A stretch of DNA of 64,000 nt from Megaleporinus macrocephalus (taxonomy: Eukaryota; Chordata; Actinopteri; Characiformes; Anostomidae), in assembly GCA_021613375.1 (NCBI GenBank), contig CM038705.1, positions 5,948,364 to 6,012,363 of the forward strand, given 5' to 3'. Positions 35,001 to 50,000 of this stretch are shown here, in pieces (the stretch's first letter is position 1; every line of letters begins with the position of its first letter). The position numbers and the translations under genes were made by a program. Below the pieces are notes generated by a model. It saw only the letters and a list, made by a program, of their open reading frames with translations. It had not been told where the DNA came from and ran no database searches.

Positions 35001-38000
35001 TGATGGAAGGTGAGTGAAGGAGAACGTGTTCATGTATGAAATGAAAGTAGTGATGAAGTGATTATAATCAGACTCCTGAATAATCAGACTCCTGAATAAT
35101 TCATATTCAGTATACACACGTGTACATGCTGTATTAATAGTTAACGGTGGTCTCAGCGCGTCACAGTACATGAACACTGTATGTGAATTATGCAGAAACT
35201 CGATGTGCTGTTCGTGAGCTGACCTCTCTCTCCTGGACGCCCGCTGACCCCATTAGCTCCGGGGAAGCCCGGTCTGCCTGGAGAACCCTGCTCTCCCTGC
35301 GGCCCCCGGGGTCCCGGCCGGCCCGGTTCTCCAGGAGGACCCGGTACCGTCCGGAATGACACAGACTGACTGGGGATCTGGTTCAGGATGGAGTTGAAGC
35401 GCGAGAGGTGACCTGGAGAAGAAGAGCGAGAAGCATGAAGATCTGATATCAAGCACCGCTTTCAATTCAATTCAATTCAATTCAATTCAATTTAATTCAA
35501 TTCAAGTTTATTTGTGTAGAGTTTTTTACAACAATGTTGTCTCAAAGCAGCTTTACAGAGTTTTGAAAACAGACAGTTACAGCATATATATCCTCCAGTG
35601 AGCAAACCAGAGGCAACAGTGGTGAGAATACCTCCCTCAGACTGGAGGAAGAAACCTTGGGAGGAACCAGACTCACAAGCAGAGACCCATCCTCCTCTGG
35701 TCAAACAGTATTTACAGTTTAATAAACTAAACACCAAAGAAAAGAGTCTCTGTTTGAAATCTGGATAGCAAAGCTTTAGAAGCTGCACAGGTAGAGGCGG
35801 TCTCTAACTGAGGCAGTCTCTGACTGAGGCAGTCTCTGACTGAGTCTTTATGTAAAGTGGGCGTGACCTGACTTTCTATCTCAATGCTGGTGCATCTGGA
35901 TGGTACAGTGATGTAACTGAGGGTGTTGGACAGGAGAGCTGGCTGGTGATAGGTGAGGAAGAGGCCCTGCTGGTCAGTCCTCCAACAGCGTCCAGCGGTG
36001 AGAGAAGAGAAACCTGGAGAACAGGCCCAGCGTGTACCACCGCACCAGTTAGCTCCAGTGTTATGTGTGATATCAGTGTTTATGAGGCTACATCGTGTTG
36101 TGCGGGTGTGAGTGGATCAGATACAGCCGTGCTGCTGCTGCTGGAGTGTTTAAACTCCTCCTCAGTGTCACTGCTGGACTGAGAATCATCGTCCACCAAC
36201 CAAAACTATCTAGACAGTAGTGTCCTGTGGGCGGCGTCCTGTATCCACTGATGAAGAACTAGAGGAACACAAACTGTGCAGCAGCAGATCATCTACTGTC
36301 TCTGACTTTACATCTACAAGGTGGACCAGCAAGTAGTAAGAGTGTCTCATAGAGTGACCACCACGTCAGTGTCACTGCAGTGCTGAGAATGGCCCACCTC
36401 CCTAATAGTACCTGCTCTGTGGTGGTCCTGCTCTGTGGTGGTCCTGATCATTAAAGAACAGAGTAATAAAGTATACAGAGAATCAGATGGGCTACAGTCT
36501 GTAAGTGGAGCTCCAAGAGCTCCCTGTGCTGCTCCAGAGAAGGTGGGCTGTAGATGCTGGAGATCATACTCACTCTGAATTAGCTGTTCGCACACTTGTC
36601 GGGCTATGGCTCGGACCGCCGCCTGAGACTGCATGTCCCCCTTTAAAAGCAAACAGAAGGGGGTTATTATAGTTTACTGTAATTATCACCAAGCTGTTCA
36701 CCGCAAATCTCTGTTCGGATCCCGGAGATCAAGGCTGATGTTTTCGATGTGGAGTGAGAAGGTTTTAAACTTGAAAACATCTGGAACATCTGGAGCTTCA
36801 CATATTTCACATTTGTTGAAGCATCATTTGCGCACTGACTTCTATTAGAGGGAGATTAGAGTCTCTGTTCTCAGTTCAGTGATTAACAGACAAAGTCACA
36901 GCAGATGGACATCGGATGGAGATGTCCTTCAACTCTCTCTGATGGTTAACGTGTTTAGAGGAGAAGGAGAGAGAGAGAGAGAGAGAGTGTATGTGATCTT
37001 CTGAGATTGTTATCAGGGGGTCTGATTGAGGGTCCCTAAATCCCACTGCTAATACTCCACTGATGTGAGTGTGTTCGTGTGAGTAGTGGTTCCTGCTGCT
37101 GATCTGAGCTCAGCTCTAAAGCAGCTCCTCACTCACCCGCTCTCCTCGCTCGCCCTTAGTGCCCGCAGGACCCTGAAACAACAAAACAACAAACAAAACA
37201 AACAGCGGGCTTAAAACGAGCACTCACTCGGATACAATCAACCAAAGCCGTAACCTTTCAGAAGAGAAGAGGGGGAGGGGTCACCGAGAGAGGAGGAGTC
37301 TTTCAGAAGTAAAGAGAGGGAGGGGTCACCCAGAGAGGAGGAGTCTTTTAGAAGTAAAAAGGGGGAGGGGTCACCCAGAGAGGAGGATTCTTTTAGAAAT
37401 AAGGAGGGGGAGGGTCACCCAGAGAGGAGGAGTCTTTCAGAAGTAAAGAGGAGGAGGGGCCATTCAGAGAGGAGGAGTCTTTTAGAAGTAAAAAGGGGGA
37501 GGGGCCATCCAGAGAGATGGATCCTTTCAGAAGTACAAAGGGGGAGGGGTCACCCAGAGAGGAGGAGTCTTTTAGAAATAAGGAGGGGGAGGGGTCACAC
37601 AGAGAGGAGGAGTCTTTCAGAAGTAAAGAGGGGGAGGGGTCATTCAGAAAGGAGGGGTCATTCAGAAGTAAAGAGGGGGAGGGGTCATTCAGAAAGGAGG
37701 AGTCTTTCAGAAGTAAAGAGGAGGAGGGGTCAGCCAGAGAGGAGGAGTCTTTCAGAAATAAGGAGGGGGAGAGCCATTCAGAGAGGAGGAGTCTGTCAGA
37801 AGTAAAGAGGGGGAGGAGTCACCAAGAGAGGCGGAGTCTTTCCGAAGAAAAGAGGGGGAGGGGTCACTCAGAGAGGTGGAGTCTTTTAGAAATAAGGAGG
37901 GGGAGAGCCATTCAGAGAGGAGGAGTCTGTCAGAAGTAAAGAGGGGGAGGAGTCACCAAGAGAGGCGGAGTCTTTCAGAAGAAAAGAGGGGGAGGGGTCA

Positions 38001-41000
38001 CTCAGAGAGGTGGAGTCTTTCAGAAGTAAAGAAGGGGCGGAGTCACTCAGAGAGGAGGAGTCTTTCAGAAGAAAAGAGGGGGAGGGGTCACACAGAGAGG
38101 AGGAGTCTTTCAGAAGTAAAGAGGGGGAGGGGTCATTCAGAAAGGAGGGGTCATTCAGAAGTAAAGAGGGGGAGGGGTCATTCAGAAAGGAGGAGTCTTT
38201 CAGAAGTAAAGAGGAGGAGGGGTCAGCCAGAGAGGAGGAGTCTTTTAGAAATAAGGAGGGGGAGGGGTCACACAGAGAGGAGGAGTCTTTCAGAAGTAAA
38301 GAGGGGGAGGGGTCATTCAGAAAGGAGGGGTCATTCAGAAGTAAAGAGGGGGAGGGGTCATTCAGAAAGGAGGAGTCTTTCAGAAGTAAAGAGGAGGAGG
38401 GGTCAGCCAGAGAGGAGGAGTCTTTCAGAAATAAGGAGGGGGAGAGCCATTCAGAGAGGAGGAGTCTGTCAGAAGTAAAGAGGGGGAGGAGTCACCAAGA
38501 GAGGCGGAGTCTTTGCGAAGAAAAGAGGGGGAGGGGTCACTCAGAGAGGTGGAGTCTTTCAGAAGTAAAGAAGGGGCGGAGTCACTCAGAGAGGAGGAGT
38601 CTTTCAGAAGAAAAGAGGGGGAGGGGTCACACAGAGAGGCGGAGTCTTTCAGAAGAAAAGAGGGGGAGGGGTCACTCAGAGAGGTGGAGTCTTTCAGAAG
38701 TAAAGAGGGGGAGGGGTCATTCAGAGAGGAGGAGTCTTTCAGAAGTAAAGAGGGGGAGGGGTCACCCAGAGAGGCGGAGTCTTTCAGAAGTAAAGAGATT
38801 TTTTAAATAATGTGGTACATATCCTCTAGAACTATCTAGAACCAAAACTGAATCTGAGCTGCAAAAGTAAGCAGTGTTTTCTATACAGAACCACCATCTT
38901 TGCTAACGAACCCTTGAAAGTCCATCTTTTTAAATAACGTGGTACATATTCTCTAGAACTATCTAGAACCAAAACTGAATCTGAGCTGCAGTGTTTTCTA
39001 TATAGAACCACCATCTTTGCTAACGAACCCTTGAAGATCCATCTTTTTAAATAACGTGGTACATATTCTCTAGAACTATCTAGAACTAAAACTGAATCTG
39101 AGCTGCAAAAGTAAGCAGTGTTTTCTATACAGAACCACCGTCTTTGCTAACGAACCCTTGAAAGTCCATCTTTTTAAATAACGTGGTACATATTCTCTAG
39201 AACTATCTAGAACCAAAACTGAATCTGAGCTGCAGTGTTTTCTATATAGAACCACCATCTTTGCTAACGAACCCTTGAAGATCCATCTTTTTAAATAACG
39301 TGGTACATATCCTCTAGAACTATCTAGAACCAAAACTGAATCTGAGCTGCAAAGGTAAGCAGTGTTTTCTATATAGAGCCACCATCTTTGCTAACAATCC
39401 CTTGAAGGACCATCTGTTTTAAATAACGTGGTACATATCCTCTAGAACTATCTAGAACCAAAATTGAATCTGAGCTGCAAAAGTAAGCAGTGTTTTCTAT
39501 ATAGAACCACAATCTTTGCTGACGATCCCTAAACGCTACCATATAAACAGATCCAGAAACAGCGCCGCCGCCCTCTTTGGGGCTGATCATGGATCTTATG
39601 GATCTTCTGGACTGAAGCAGAGAACCATCCACCTTGTTATCAGCAGTTCAAACGCCAGCCTCTGTGATGCTATGTGTGGGGGTCATTAGCACACATGGCC
39701 TGGGTGGTCTGCACATCTGTGAAGCTCCATTAATGCTGGATGGTATATATACAGGTTTTGGAGCAACATCTGCATCCAGACGACGTCTTCTTCAGGGATC
39801 CACCACGTTCTGTAGGTATCTCAGCAGCAGCTCTGTAGTAAAAGAGTCCGGGTGATAAACTGACCCGCCTGGAGTCCAGACCACCGGTCATTTGGAGCAT
39901 TATGAAAGAATAAGGAGACCCTCTTGAGCACCTGATTCTGGAGAACCTGGAGTTAGAAGAAGAGCTGATGATGTTCTGCTCTGAGCTGCTGTGTTTGGAA
40001 CATCAGAAACAGCAGCAGGTAGTCCAGAGCTGGGTTTTCAGCGAGAGGGTCAGCTCGGGGGGAAATATGACTAAACGGATGGACGGCGCAGCGGCCAGGA
40101 GCTGGACGGCTGAGAGAGAGGCACGTCCAGAACGCTGAGGACACTGAACAGTTCTGCTGTCGTAAAGCAGCTGGACGCAGCTCCTCCGCAAACGGTCATT
40201 ACGGGACGCTCTGGGACGCGAGAGGCGCCAGAAGGATGGTGTCATCCTCGCATTGCACAAGCTCGCACACGTGCACGAGCAGCAGCGCTACGAGCGAACG
40301 CGGTCCATCATCTGCGCCAGGCCTCGCACTGAAGCCATTAAAGTGAAAGTTCAGCCAAAGAAAGAAAGTGCCCAGTGACACTGTGATGTACTGCAATCTA
40401 GAACAATGGACTGAAAAGTACAGCTAAGTCTCTGGAGAACCTGACCAACAGGCAGAGTGACCAATCATAGCCGGCTTGCGTTCTGATGTGCCGCTATTGC
40501 TGACTAGAATCTGGTGTCGCTATTTCTTTATACTCCCTTAGGTTCTAGATATTAACCAGGCAGGACTCTCAGAACCAGGCAAACTAAATGACACTGTGTC
40601 CCAAGTTCTAGATATAACTGTTATACCACTTCTCTGTACTTTGTAATCGACAGGTTTACATTGATATTTTAAAAAAAGATAGTTCTTCTAGAGAACATGG
40701 TTCTATATAGAACCATGAACCATTTCGCATGGTTAAGGGGTTCTTTGCATTTTGAAATTGTTCCTCAGATTGTTGGAAATGTGTTGAAAGTGTTCATGGT
40801 TCAGTATAGAACTGCCATCTTTTAGCATACGTCTTTTTTTATCTAGAACCAAAACTAATTCTGAGCTGCAAATGTAAGCAGTTTTGTACTGTGGTTCTAT
40901 TGGGTTCCACATACCACACATTCTCTATCTACCTGAAGAACTTGTTTTAAGGTACCATTTAATCAGACAAAGGCTTCCTGCAGTGTTCAAGTTCTATGTA

Positions 41001-44000
41001 GGACCACCATCTTTGCTAAAGAACCCTTAAAAATACATCTTTTTAAAATAACCTAGCATGTGTCTTCTTATTATCTAGAACCAAAACTGAAGCTGAGCTG
41101 CAAGTAAACAGTGTTTTCTATATAGAACCACCATCTTCGCTAAAGAACCCTTGAAGATTAAATAATGTAGTATATGTTCTCTTATTATCAAAAATCTAAA
41201 CTAAATCTGAGCTAAAGACTGCAGTGTTTTCTCCATAGAACCACCATCTTTGCTAAAGAACCCTTGAAGAGCCATCTTTTTTAATTAATAAAGTATGTGT
41301 CTTCTTATTGTCTAGAACTGAATCTGAGCTGCAAAAATAAGCAGTGTTTTATACTGTGGTTCTGTTGGGTTCTTTGCATCCACATACTACACATTCTCCA
41401 TCAATCAATGTTTTCTAACATGGTTCTATTGGGTTCTCTGTATTCACATACTAAACATTATACACATTCTCTGTGAATCTGAAGAACCCGTTTCAAGATA
41501 CAAAGAACACTTTAATCAGGTTCTATATTAAATCATCATCTGTGCTAAAGAACCATTGAAGATTTCTTTAATCTAGAATCTAGAACCAAAACTGAGCTGC
41601 AAAGGAAAGCAGATTCTATGTAGAACCACCATCTTTGCTAACAAACCCTTGAAGGACCATCTTTTTTAAATAACGCAGTACATGTCCTCTTACTATCTAG
41701 AACCAAAACTGAATCTGAACTGCAAGAGAAAGCAGTGTTTTCAATATAGAACCAGCATCTTTGCTAAAGAACCCTAGAAGATCCATCTTTTTTAAAATAA
41801 CATAGTATGTGTCTTCTTATTATCTAGAACCAAAACTGAATCTGTGCTGCGCAAGTGAGCAGCGTTTTATACGGTGGTTCTATTGGGTTCTTTATATCCA
41901 CATACTACACATTCTCCATCAATCTGAGGAACCCATTTCAAGAACGTTTTAATCCGATTCTTAGAGTGTTAACGGCTCAAAATAGAACCATTATCTTTGC
42001 TAAAGAACTCTTGAAGGGTTCTATCCACTACATAGAGGGAAACTATGGCTTTAATCTTGGACGTATGCTCCAGAACGGTGAGCAGTGGCCCAGAAGGTGA
42101 TGATCCAACCTCTGGCTGAAGTTCTTCCTCTCCTCCAGCTCCAGTAACAGCCCCCCCGCTCGGGTTCCTCTTCACTGCTCTGGGGCATATGGTTCTGTTT
42201 TACCACCACAGACCACACATCCTCTCAGAAGGCGCTAGATAACAGATTTCTGGCATCAGTGCAGTAATGTGAACAGGTGTCACACCACAGGTAACTCACT
42301 TCACCCGACCCTCCGTCTACTCCTAACCTGAGCTTGAGCTCCTGAGGGGTGGGCTCTTCTCGGCGGTGAGGGGTTTAAATGGTCTGAGTGGGCTGCAGCT
42401 GTAAGCTGAGGATTAGATTCACAGCCAAAACAGTGATCTAGTACGCTGTACTGGAGCTACGCTATACGTCCAGAAGTGTCCAGACCCCGTCTAATGGGCT
42501 TAACTGTGTGGGACACGCCCACTGCTGAGGCACACCACCAAAAGTTCTGCCAGTGCAGTAAGACTCTCAGGAGAACATATACAAGCTCCCTTCCAAAGAC
42601 TACGACGTTGATTGAATTCATATCCAATGTGGAACCTGAGAAATGTTCCTGGGCCCATTCGTTTCAAAGAAGGTGCTACAGGTTGATGTCCAGCTCTGTG
42701 GTCATCAGCTCTGCTTTCAACTCTACTCTGTAAGCATTTGGGAACCGAGAAGATGCTAATTGGTGGGGTATAACTTCCATCGCTTGCTAGCTCAGCACGG
42801 TCGACATCGTGCTAATTGGTGGGGTATAAGCTTCCATCGATTCTTAGCTTGACATGGTTAGCAGCATGCTAATTGGTGGAATATAAGTTTCCACTGCATG
42901 CTAGCTTGACAATGTCAACACCGTGCTAATTGGCGGGGTATACACTTCCACCGATTCTTAGTTTGACATGGTTACCAGCATGCTAATTGGTGGGATATAA
43001 GCTTCCACTGCATGCTAGCTTGACATGGTTAGCATCAGGCTAATTGGTGGGGTATAACTTCCATCGCTTGCTAGCTCGACACGGTCGACATTGGCTAATT
43101 GGTGGGATATAAGCTTCCATCGATTCTTAGCTTGACATAGTTAGCAGCATGCTAATTAGTGGGATTTAAGCTTCCACTGCTTGCTAGCTTGACATGGTCA
43201 ACACCGTGCTAATTAGCGTGGTATAACCTTCCATCGATTCTTAGCTTGACATGATTAGCATCATACTAACTGGCAGGGTATAAGCTTCCATCAATTTACA
43301 GCTTTACATGATTAGAAGCATGCTAATTGGTGGGACATAAGCTTCCATTGCATGCTAGCTTGACGTGGTTAGCATCAGGCTAATTGGTGGGGTATAACTT
43401 TCATCGCTTGCTAGCTCGACACTGTCGACATCGTGCTAATTAGTGGGGTATGCGCTTCCATCGATTTTTAGCTTGACATGGTTAGCAGCATGCTAATTGG
43501 TGGGGTATAAGTTTCCATCGCTTCCTAGCTTGACACGGTCAACATCATGCTAAGTGGTAAGGTATACGCTTCCATCGATTCTTAGCTTGACATGGTTAGC
43601 AGCATGCTAATTGGTGGGATGTAAACTTCCACTGCTTGCTAGCCTGACATTGCCAACACTGTGCTAATTGGTGGGGCATAAGCTTCCACTGCTGGCTAGC
43701 TTGATATGATTAGCATCATACTAACTGGTGGGGTATAAGCTTCCATCGTTTCCTAGCTTGACACGGTCAACATCATGCGAACATCATGCTAACCTTGCTT
43801 AAGCTCTTGTGAAGGCTGAATGCAATTAAATCCTCACAGCAATGTTCCAATACGTAACGTAAAGCCTTCCCAGAGACGGAGAGCCTGCCACTGCAGCCAA
43901 GAGGGGCCAAACCCCCCATTAACACCCTTCACTTCAGAAGAACTGCTGAATCTGCAGGCGTTCTGAATAGCTAGAACCTGACTAGCTAGAACCTGTTAAT

Positions 44001-47000
44001 AATACTGGTCTTATATTAAACAGGTATCCTTATCCGTAGACCCCACTGGGTGGAACTATGGCTTTAATCTTGGACGTATGCTCCAGAACGGTGAGCAGTG
44101 GCTCAGAAGGTGATGATCCAACCTCTGGCTGAAGTTCTTCCTCTCCTCCAGCTCCAGTTACAGCCCCCTGCTGGGGTTCCTCGTCACTGCTCTGGGGCAT
44201 ATGGTTCTGTTTTACCACCACAGGCCCCAACATCCTCTCAGAAGGCGCTAGATAACAGGTCAGCGCAGCAACGTGAACAGGTGTCGCACTGCAGGCAGCT
44301 CACTCGCTTCATCCGATCCTGAATGCAATTAAATCCTCACAGCAATGTTCCAACATCTAATGTAAAGCCTGCACCAGAGACGTAGAGTCTGGTAGAGGCG
44401 GCCAAGAGGGGCCAAACTCCCCATTAACACCCTTCACTTCAGAAGAAGTGCTGAATCTGCAGGCGTTCCCGTGGAAACGGCCATTAAGGACGTGTTGCTC
44501 GTTTTGAAGATGTGGTTCTGAGATTAGATGGGGTTCAAGAGAAGTTCACGCCACGCTGGGTTCTTCTACGGAGGTCAAACGCCTGAACCTGATGGAGGAG
44601 ATCTTCGCGCTGATGGAGCAGATCTTTCACCCTGTTAGCTCCACGATTTTGGGTCACGACCCTTTTGCTTACAGTGCTAGTCTGCTAGTCCGCTCGTCTG
44701 CTCTGGGTGGTCCCGCGTGTCGGGTCTGTTGGGGAATGTGACTCAGCGGCGGGAGAGAGGTCCAGAACTCACAGCACAGTTATTTCGGAGCAGGCGAGCC
44801 GCTTTCATCGCACCCCGTTTGTTTGAACTGCGCTGGACAAACGGGCAGCGCCGAGACGTCCCAGACGCTCGTGCGAGGAGGGGTGTCTGCTTACCAGTGG
44901 TCTCAAAGTTAGTAATGAAAAAGCTTTAATACGTTTATTTATGTAAAAATAGTAACTTTACAGGAGAGACCAAAAACTGTCTTCGCTTTCAATGGAAGTC
45001 AATGGAACCAGAATTATTTCCAAGCTATTTCCGAGCATTTCTATTGGCCCAGTCATCGTGAAATATTCACACAACATTAAAGGCAGCTGTGGGGTTCAAA
45101 TGATACAGAAAACTAAAAATCAACAAAAAAAAAATTAAGATAATGAAATGCTATCACGACAAACTCAATAGTTCAACCAAAACATGCTTTAAAAAAATAC
45201 TGTCCATGTTTACATGTAGTGGACTTGATTATGTGGTTCTATGCAAGTCTAAGTTAACTGAACTACCTGGTATGGTTAGCATCATGCTAATTGGTGGGAT
45301 ATACGCTTCCATATAAAGCTGGCTTGACATGATAAGCATCATGCTAATTGGTGGGATATAAGCTTCCACTGCTTACTAGCTTGACTCGGTCAACATCGTG
45401 CTAATTAGTGGGGTATAACCTTCCATCGATTCTTAGCTTGACATTCTTGACATGGTAAGCAGCATGCTAATTGGTGGGCTATACGCTTTCATCGATTCTT
45501 AGCTTGACATAGTTAGCAGCATGCTAATTGGTGGGATATAAGCTTCCACTGCTTACCAGCTTGACAATGTCAACACTGTGCTAATTGGTGGGGCGTTCGC
45601 TTCCACTGCTGGCTAGTTTGACATGGTTAGCATCATGCTAATTGGTGGGGTATAACTTCCATCGCTTGCTAGCTCGACACGGTCAACATCATGCTAATTG
45701 GTGGGGTATAGGCTTCCATCGATTCTTAGCTTGACATTCTTGACATGGTAAGCAGCATGCTAATTGGTGGGACATAAGCTTCCATTGCATGCTAGCTTCA
45801 TATGGTTAGCATCATGCTAATTAGTGGGGTATACGCTTCCATTGATTCTCAACTTGACATGGTTAGCAGCATGCTAATTGGTGGGATATAAGCTTCCACT
45901 GCTTACTAGCTTGACAATGTCAACACCGTGCTAATTAGTGGGGCGTTTACTTCCACTGCTTACTAGCTTGACTCGGTCAACATCGTGCTAATTAGTGGGG
46001 TATAACCTTCCATCGATTCTTAGCTTGACATTCTTGACATGGTAAGCAGCATGCTAATTGGTGGGACATAAGCTTCCATTGCATGCTAGCTTCATATGGT
46101 TAGCATCATGCTAATTAGTGGGGTATACGCTTCCATTGATTCTCAACTTGACATGGTTAGCAGCATGCTAATTGGTGGGATATAAGCTTCCACTGCTTAC
46201 TAGCTTGACAATGTCAACACCGTGCTAATTAGTGGGGCGTTTACTTCCACTGCTGGCTAGTTTGACTTGGTTAGCAGCATGCTAATTGGTGGGGTATAAG
46301 CTTCCACTGCTTTCTAGCTTGACATAGTTAGCATCATGCTAATTGGTGGTGTTGAAGCGTCCATTGTTTGGTAGCTTGATGTGAAATTATGTTTTCTGTT
46401 ATATGTTCAGTATATGATACTCACAGGTGGCCCTTGATCTCCTTGTGGTCCTGGGGGTCCTTTGGATCCTGGAGCTCCGGGGGCTCCTGGGCTGCCCTAC
46501 AGTGATGAACACAGCCGACGGTGTCAAAATCAGGCTAAGGCTAAAAAGGTAGGCTTCAGGATGAGTGATGATGTTCTGATACTTACCATCGGTCCTGGTG
46601 GGCCAACCTGCCCCTGCGGCCCATCTTTACCCGGCAGTCCCTGCAGAGATACGGGCCCAAATATGATAAATGATAAATTCGTATTCTCAGTCTTGACTCA
46701 GACTTAACTGATCTACAATCCAGATCTGGATTTAGATTAGACTAATACAAAGTTTTGGTTTTGGCTTAGACTCTGCTTGTATGGCTTATATAACTACTTC
46801 AAAAATTAGGTGTTGACTCGACTACTACAAAGTCTTGGTCTTGACTCGGACTCAATTATTACAAAGTCCCAGTCTTAGCTCTGACCCCATGATCCCAAAG
46901 TCTTGGTTTTGACTCGGACCCAACTACTCCAAAGACTTGATCTTGACTTGGACCTAATAACTACAAAGTCTGGGCCTTGACTCGGATCCAACTATTACAA

Positions 47001-50000
47001 AGTCCTGGTTTTGACTCTGACTTAACTACTTCAAAGCCTTGATCTTAACTTGGATTCAACTACTTCAAAATCTTGGTCTTGACTCGGACCCAACTACTCC
47101 AAAATCTTGGTCTTGACTCGGATCCAACTACTACAAAGTCCTGGTCTTGACTCTGACTTAACTACTCCAATACCCTGATCTTGACTTGGATTCAACTACT
47201 CCAAAGTTTTGGTCTTGACTTGGACCCAACTACTCCAAGGTCTTGGTCTTGACTCGAATTCAACAACTCCAAAGTCTGGGTCTTGACTCAGAATCCACTA
47301 TTACAAAATCTTGGTCTTGACTGGGACTCAACTACTACAAAGTCTTGGTCTTGACTCAGACCCCACCACTCCAAAGTCTTGCTCTTGACTCAGACCCAAC
47401 TACTCCAAAGTCTGGGTCTTGACTCAGACCCAACTACTCAAAAGTCTGGGTCTTGACTCAGACCCAATTGCTCAAAAGTCTGGGTCTTGACTCAAACCCC
47501 ACTACTCCAAAGTCTTGCTCTTGACTCAGACCCAACTACTTCAAAGTCTGGGTCTTGACTCGGACCCAACTACTCCAAAGTCTGGGTCTTGACTCGGATT
47601 CAACCACTTCAAAGTCCTGGTCTTGACTCTGACTTAACTACTCCAATACCTTGCTCTTGACTCAGACCCAACTACTCCAAAGTCTGGGTCTTGACTCAGA
47701 CCCAATTACTCAAAAGTCTGGGTCTTGACTCAAACCCCACTTCTCCAAAGTCTTGCTCTTGACTCAGACCCAACTACTTCAAAGTCTGGGTCTTGACTCG
47801 GACCCAACTACTCCAAAGTCTGGGTCTTGACTCGGATTCAACCACTTCAAAGTCCTGGTCTTGACTCTGACTTAACTACTCCAATACCTTGCTCTTGACT
47901 CAGACCCAACTACTCCAAAGTCTGGGTCTTGACTCGGACCCAACTACTCCAAAGTCTTGCTCTTGACTCAGACCCAACTACTCCAAAGTCTGGGTCTTGA
48001 CTCGGACCCAACTACTCCAAAGTCTGGGTCTTGACTCGGATTCAACCACTTCAAAGTCCTGGTCTTGACTCTGACTTAACTACTCCAATACCTTGATCTT
48101 GACTCTGACCCAACTACTCCAAAGTCTTGCTCTTGACTCAGACCCAACTACTCCAAAGTCTTGCTTTTGACTCGGACCCAGACCCAACTACTCCAAAGTC
48201 TGGGTCTTGACTCGGATTCAACCACTTCAAAGTCCTGGTCTTGACTCTGACTTAACTACTCCAATACCTTAATCTTGACTAAGACCCAACTACTCCAAAG
48301 TCTTGTTCTTGACTCAAACCCCACTACTCCAAAGTCTTGCTCTTAACTCAGACCCAACTACTACAAAGTCTGGGTCTTGACTCGGATTCAACTACTACAA
48401 AGTCCTGGTTTTGACTCTGACTTAACTACTCCAATACCTTGATCTTGACTCTGACCCAACTACTACCAAGTCTTGGTCTTGACTCGGACGCAACTGCTAC
48501 AACAACTAGGTCTTGTCTCTGACTTGTCTACTACAAAGTACTGGACTCAACTACTACAATGTCTCTGTCTTGACATTGACTGCACTACTACAAAGTCTTG
48601 GACTTGACCTGGACTCCTCTAGTGGTCCAGACCTGGAATTAATTTAATTTAGTTTTGATTTAGTTTTTATTCTAATTTGTTTACAGTAATTTCTGAGTTG
48701 GTGTGATATGGATGCCCACACCAAACCAGACACTATTTACTTTATATAACTGCTGCTCTCTCTAACGGGCTGCTGATGAACTGTGTTGTAGCTCAGCCTA
48801 AAAAAGAAGCTGAAGCTTCCGAATCGTAACGTAATGAAAGAAGAATACTCCAGTGTTGACATTTTTTAAAGCCAGCCATAGTAAGTGTGTGCACCGGTTC
48901 TCTGTTTTCTGTCTGGTTATTTCGGTCCAGCTGGACGAGACCGACTCCTGTCTGCACTGACTCTGGATTCTTTCTTTAGTCCTCATTCATCACTCCTAAT
49001 GCAAACTCCTGATCCTCATTCACCGAGGGGATACGACCGGAGCAGCTGTCCGTACACAAAAAACTGAAAATAATTACGAAAATATCAACATTAACTGCTT
49101 CCTTGCCAGCAGACGCATTTAGTTTGATGAGGAAAACGCCTCAGAGTCGTGAAAGTTATAAATGGATCTTGGATTGAGTTTTATTGAAATGCGTCCCATG
49201 TGACCAAAAGAGCATCAATAATGAATTAAGTGATAAAACCCCAATTTTTAGCCACATGGTTTAATCAATACGACAATTTCCTCAGAGCTCAAATACCAAA
49301 TAAAACGTTTATCGATATTGATATTAGATAAAGAAGCTAATGTATAATACATTAAGTTCTTTTGACTGGCCGACCATATTATTGACTATACTGTGGAGAT
49401 TTTTGGATGAACTAATACTCTGTTAAGGGAGGACAAGACCCTCTACAGAGAGGTGCTCCTGACTTAGTCAAAAACAGCTACAGCCATATGGGTTATTTCA
49501 AACATGTCTGGGGAACTACAGATCCAAGATCAGCTAACACTACAAATTTATCATTTGAGGACTTAGTGTTTCTCTATGAGCCAGTTCTACAATTCTATCA
49601 TCAGTTTATATCACAATATCTACATTTAGAGTTATACACTCAACCTAATGAGAAACTGTACTCAGTTTATATCACAATACCTACATTTAGAGTTATACAT
49701 TCAACCTAATGAGAAACTGTACTCAGTTTATATCACAATACCTACATTTAGAGTTATACATTCAACCTAATGAGAAACTTAAACTCAGTTTATATACAAT
49801 ACCTACATTTAGAGTTATACATTCAACCTAATGAGAAACTGTACTCAGTTTATATACAATACCTACATTTAGAGTTATACATTCAACCTAATGAGAAACT
49901 GTAACTCTGTTTATATCACAATACCTACATTTAGAGTTATACATTCAACCTAATGAGAAACTGTACTCTGTTTATATCACAATACCGACATTTAGAGTTA

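Noticed and set aside
37517..38810. Ser/Glu/Arg-rich frames that look like a low-complexity nuclear protein
   Set aside because: They are exact translations of the 45-bp array inside a collagen intron.
44717..44929. Arg-rich frame on the + strand as possible exon
   Set aside because: GC-rich intronic sequence on the strand opposite to the collagen; no acceptor and donor pair and no Gly-X-Y pattern.
46680..48620. Regular 34-bp repeats that could suggest a CRISPR array
   Set aside because: The repeats are contiguous without unique spacers, there are no cas genes, and the host is a vertebrate.
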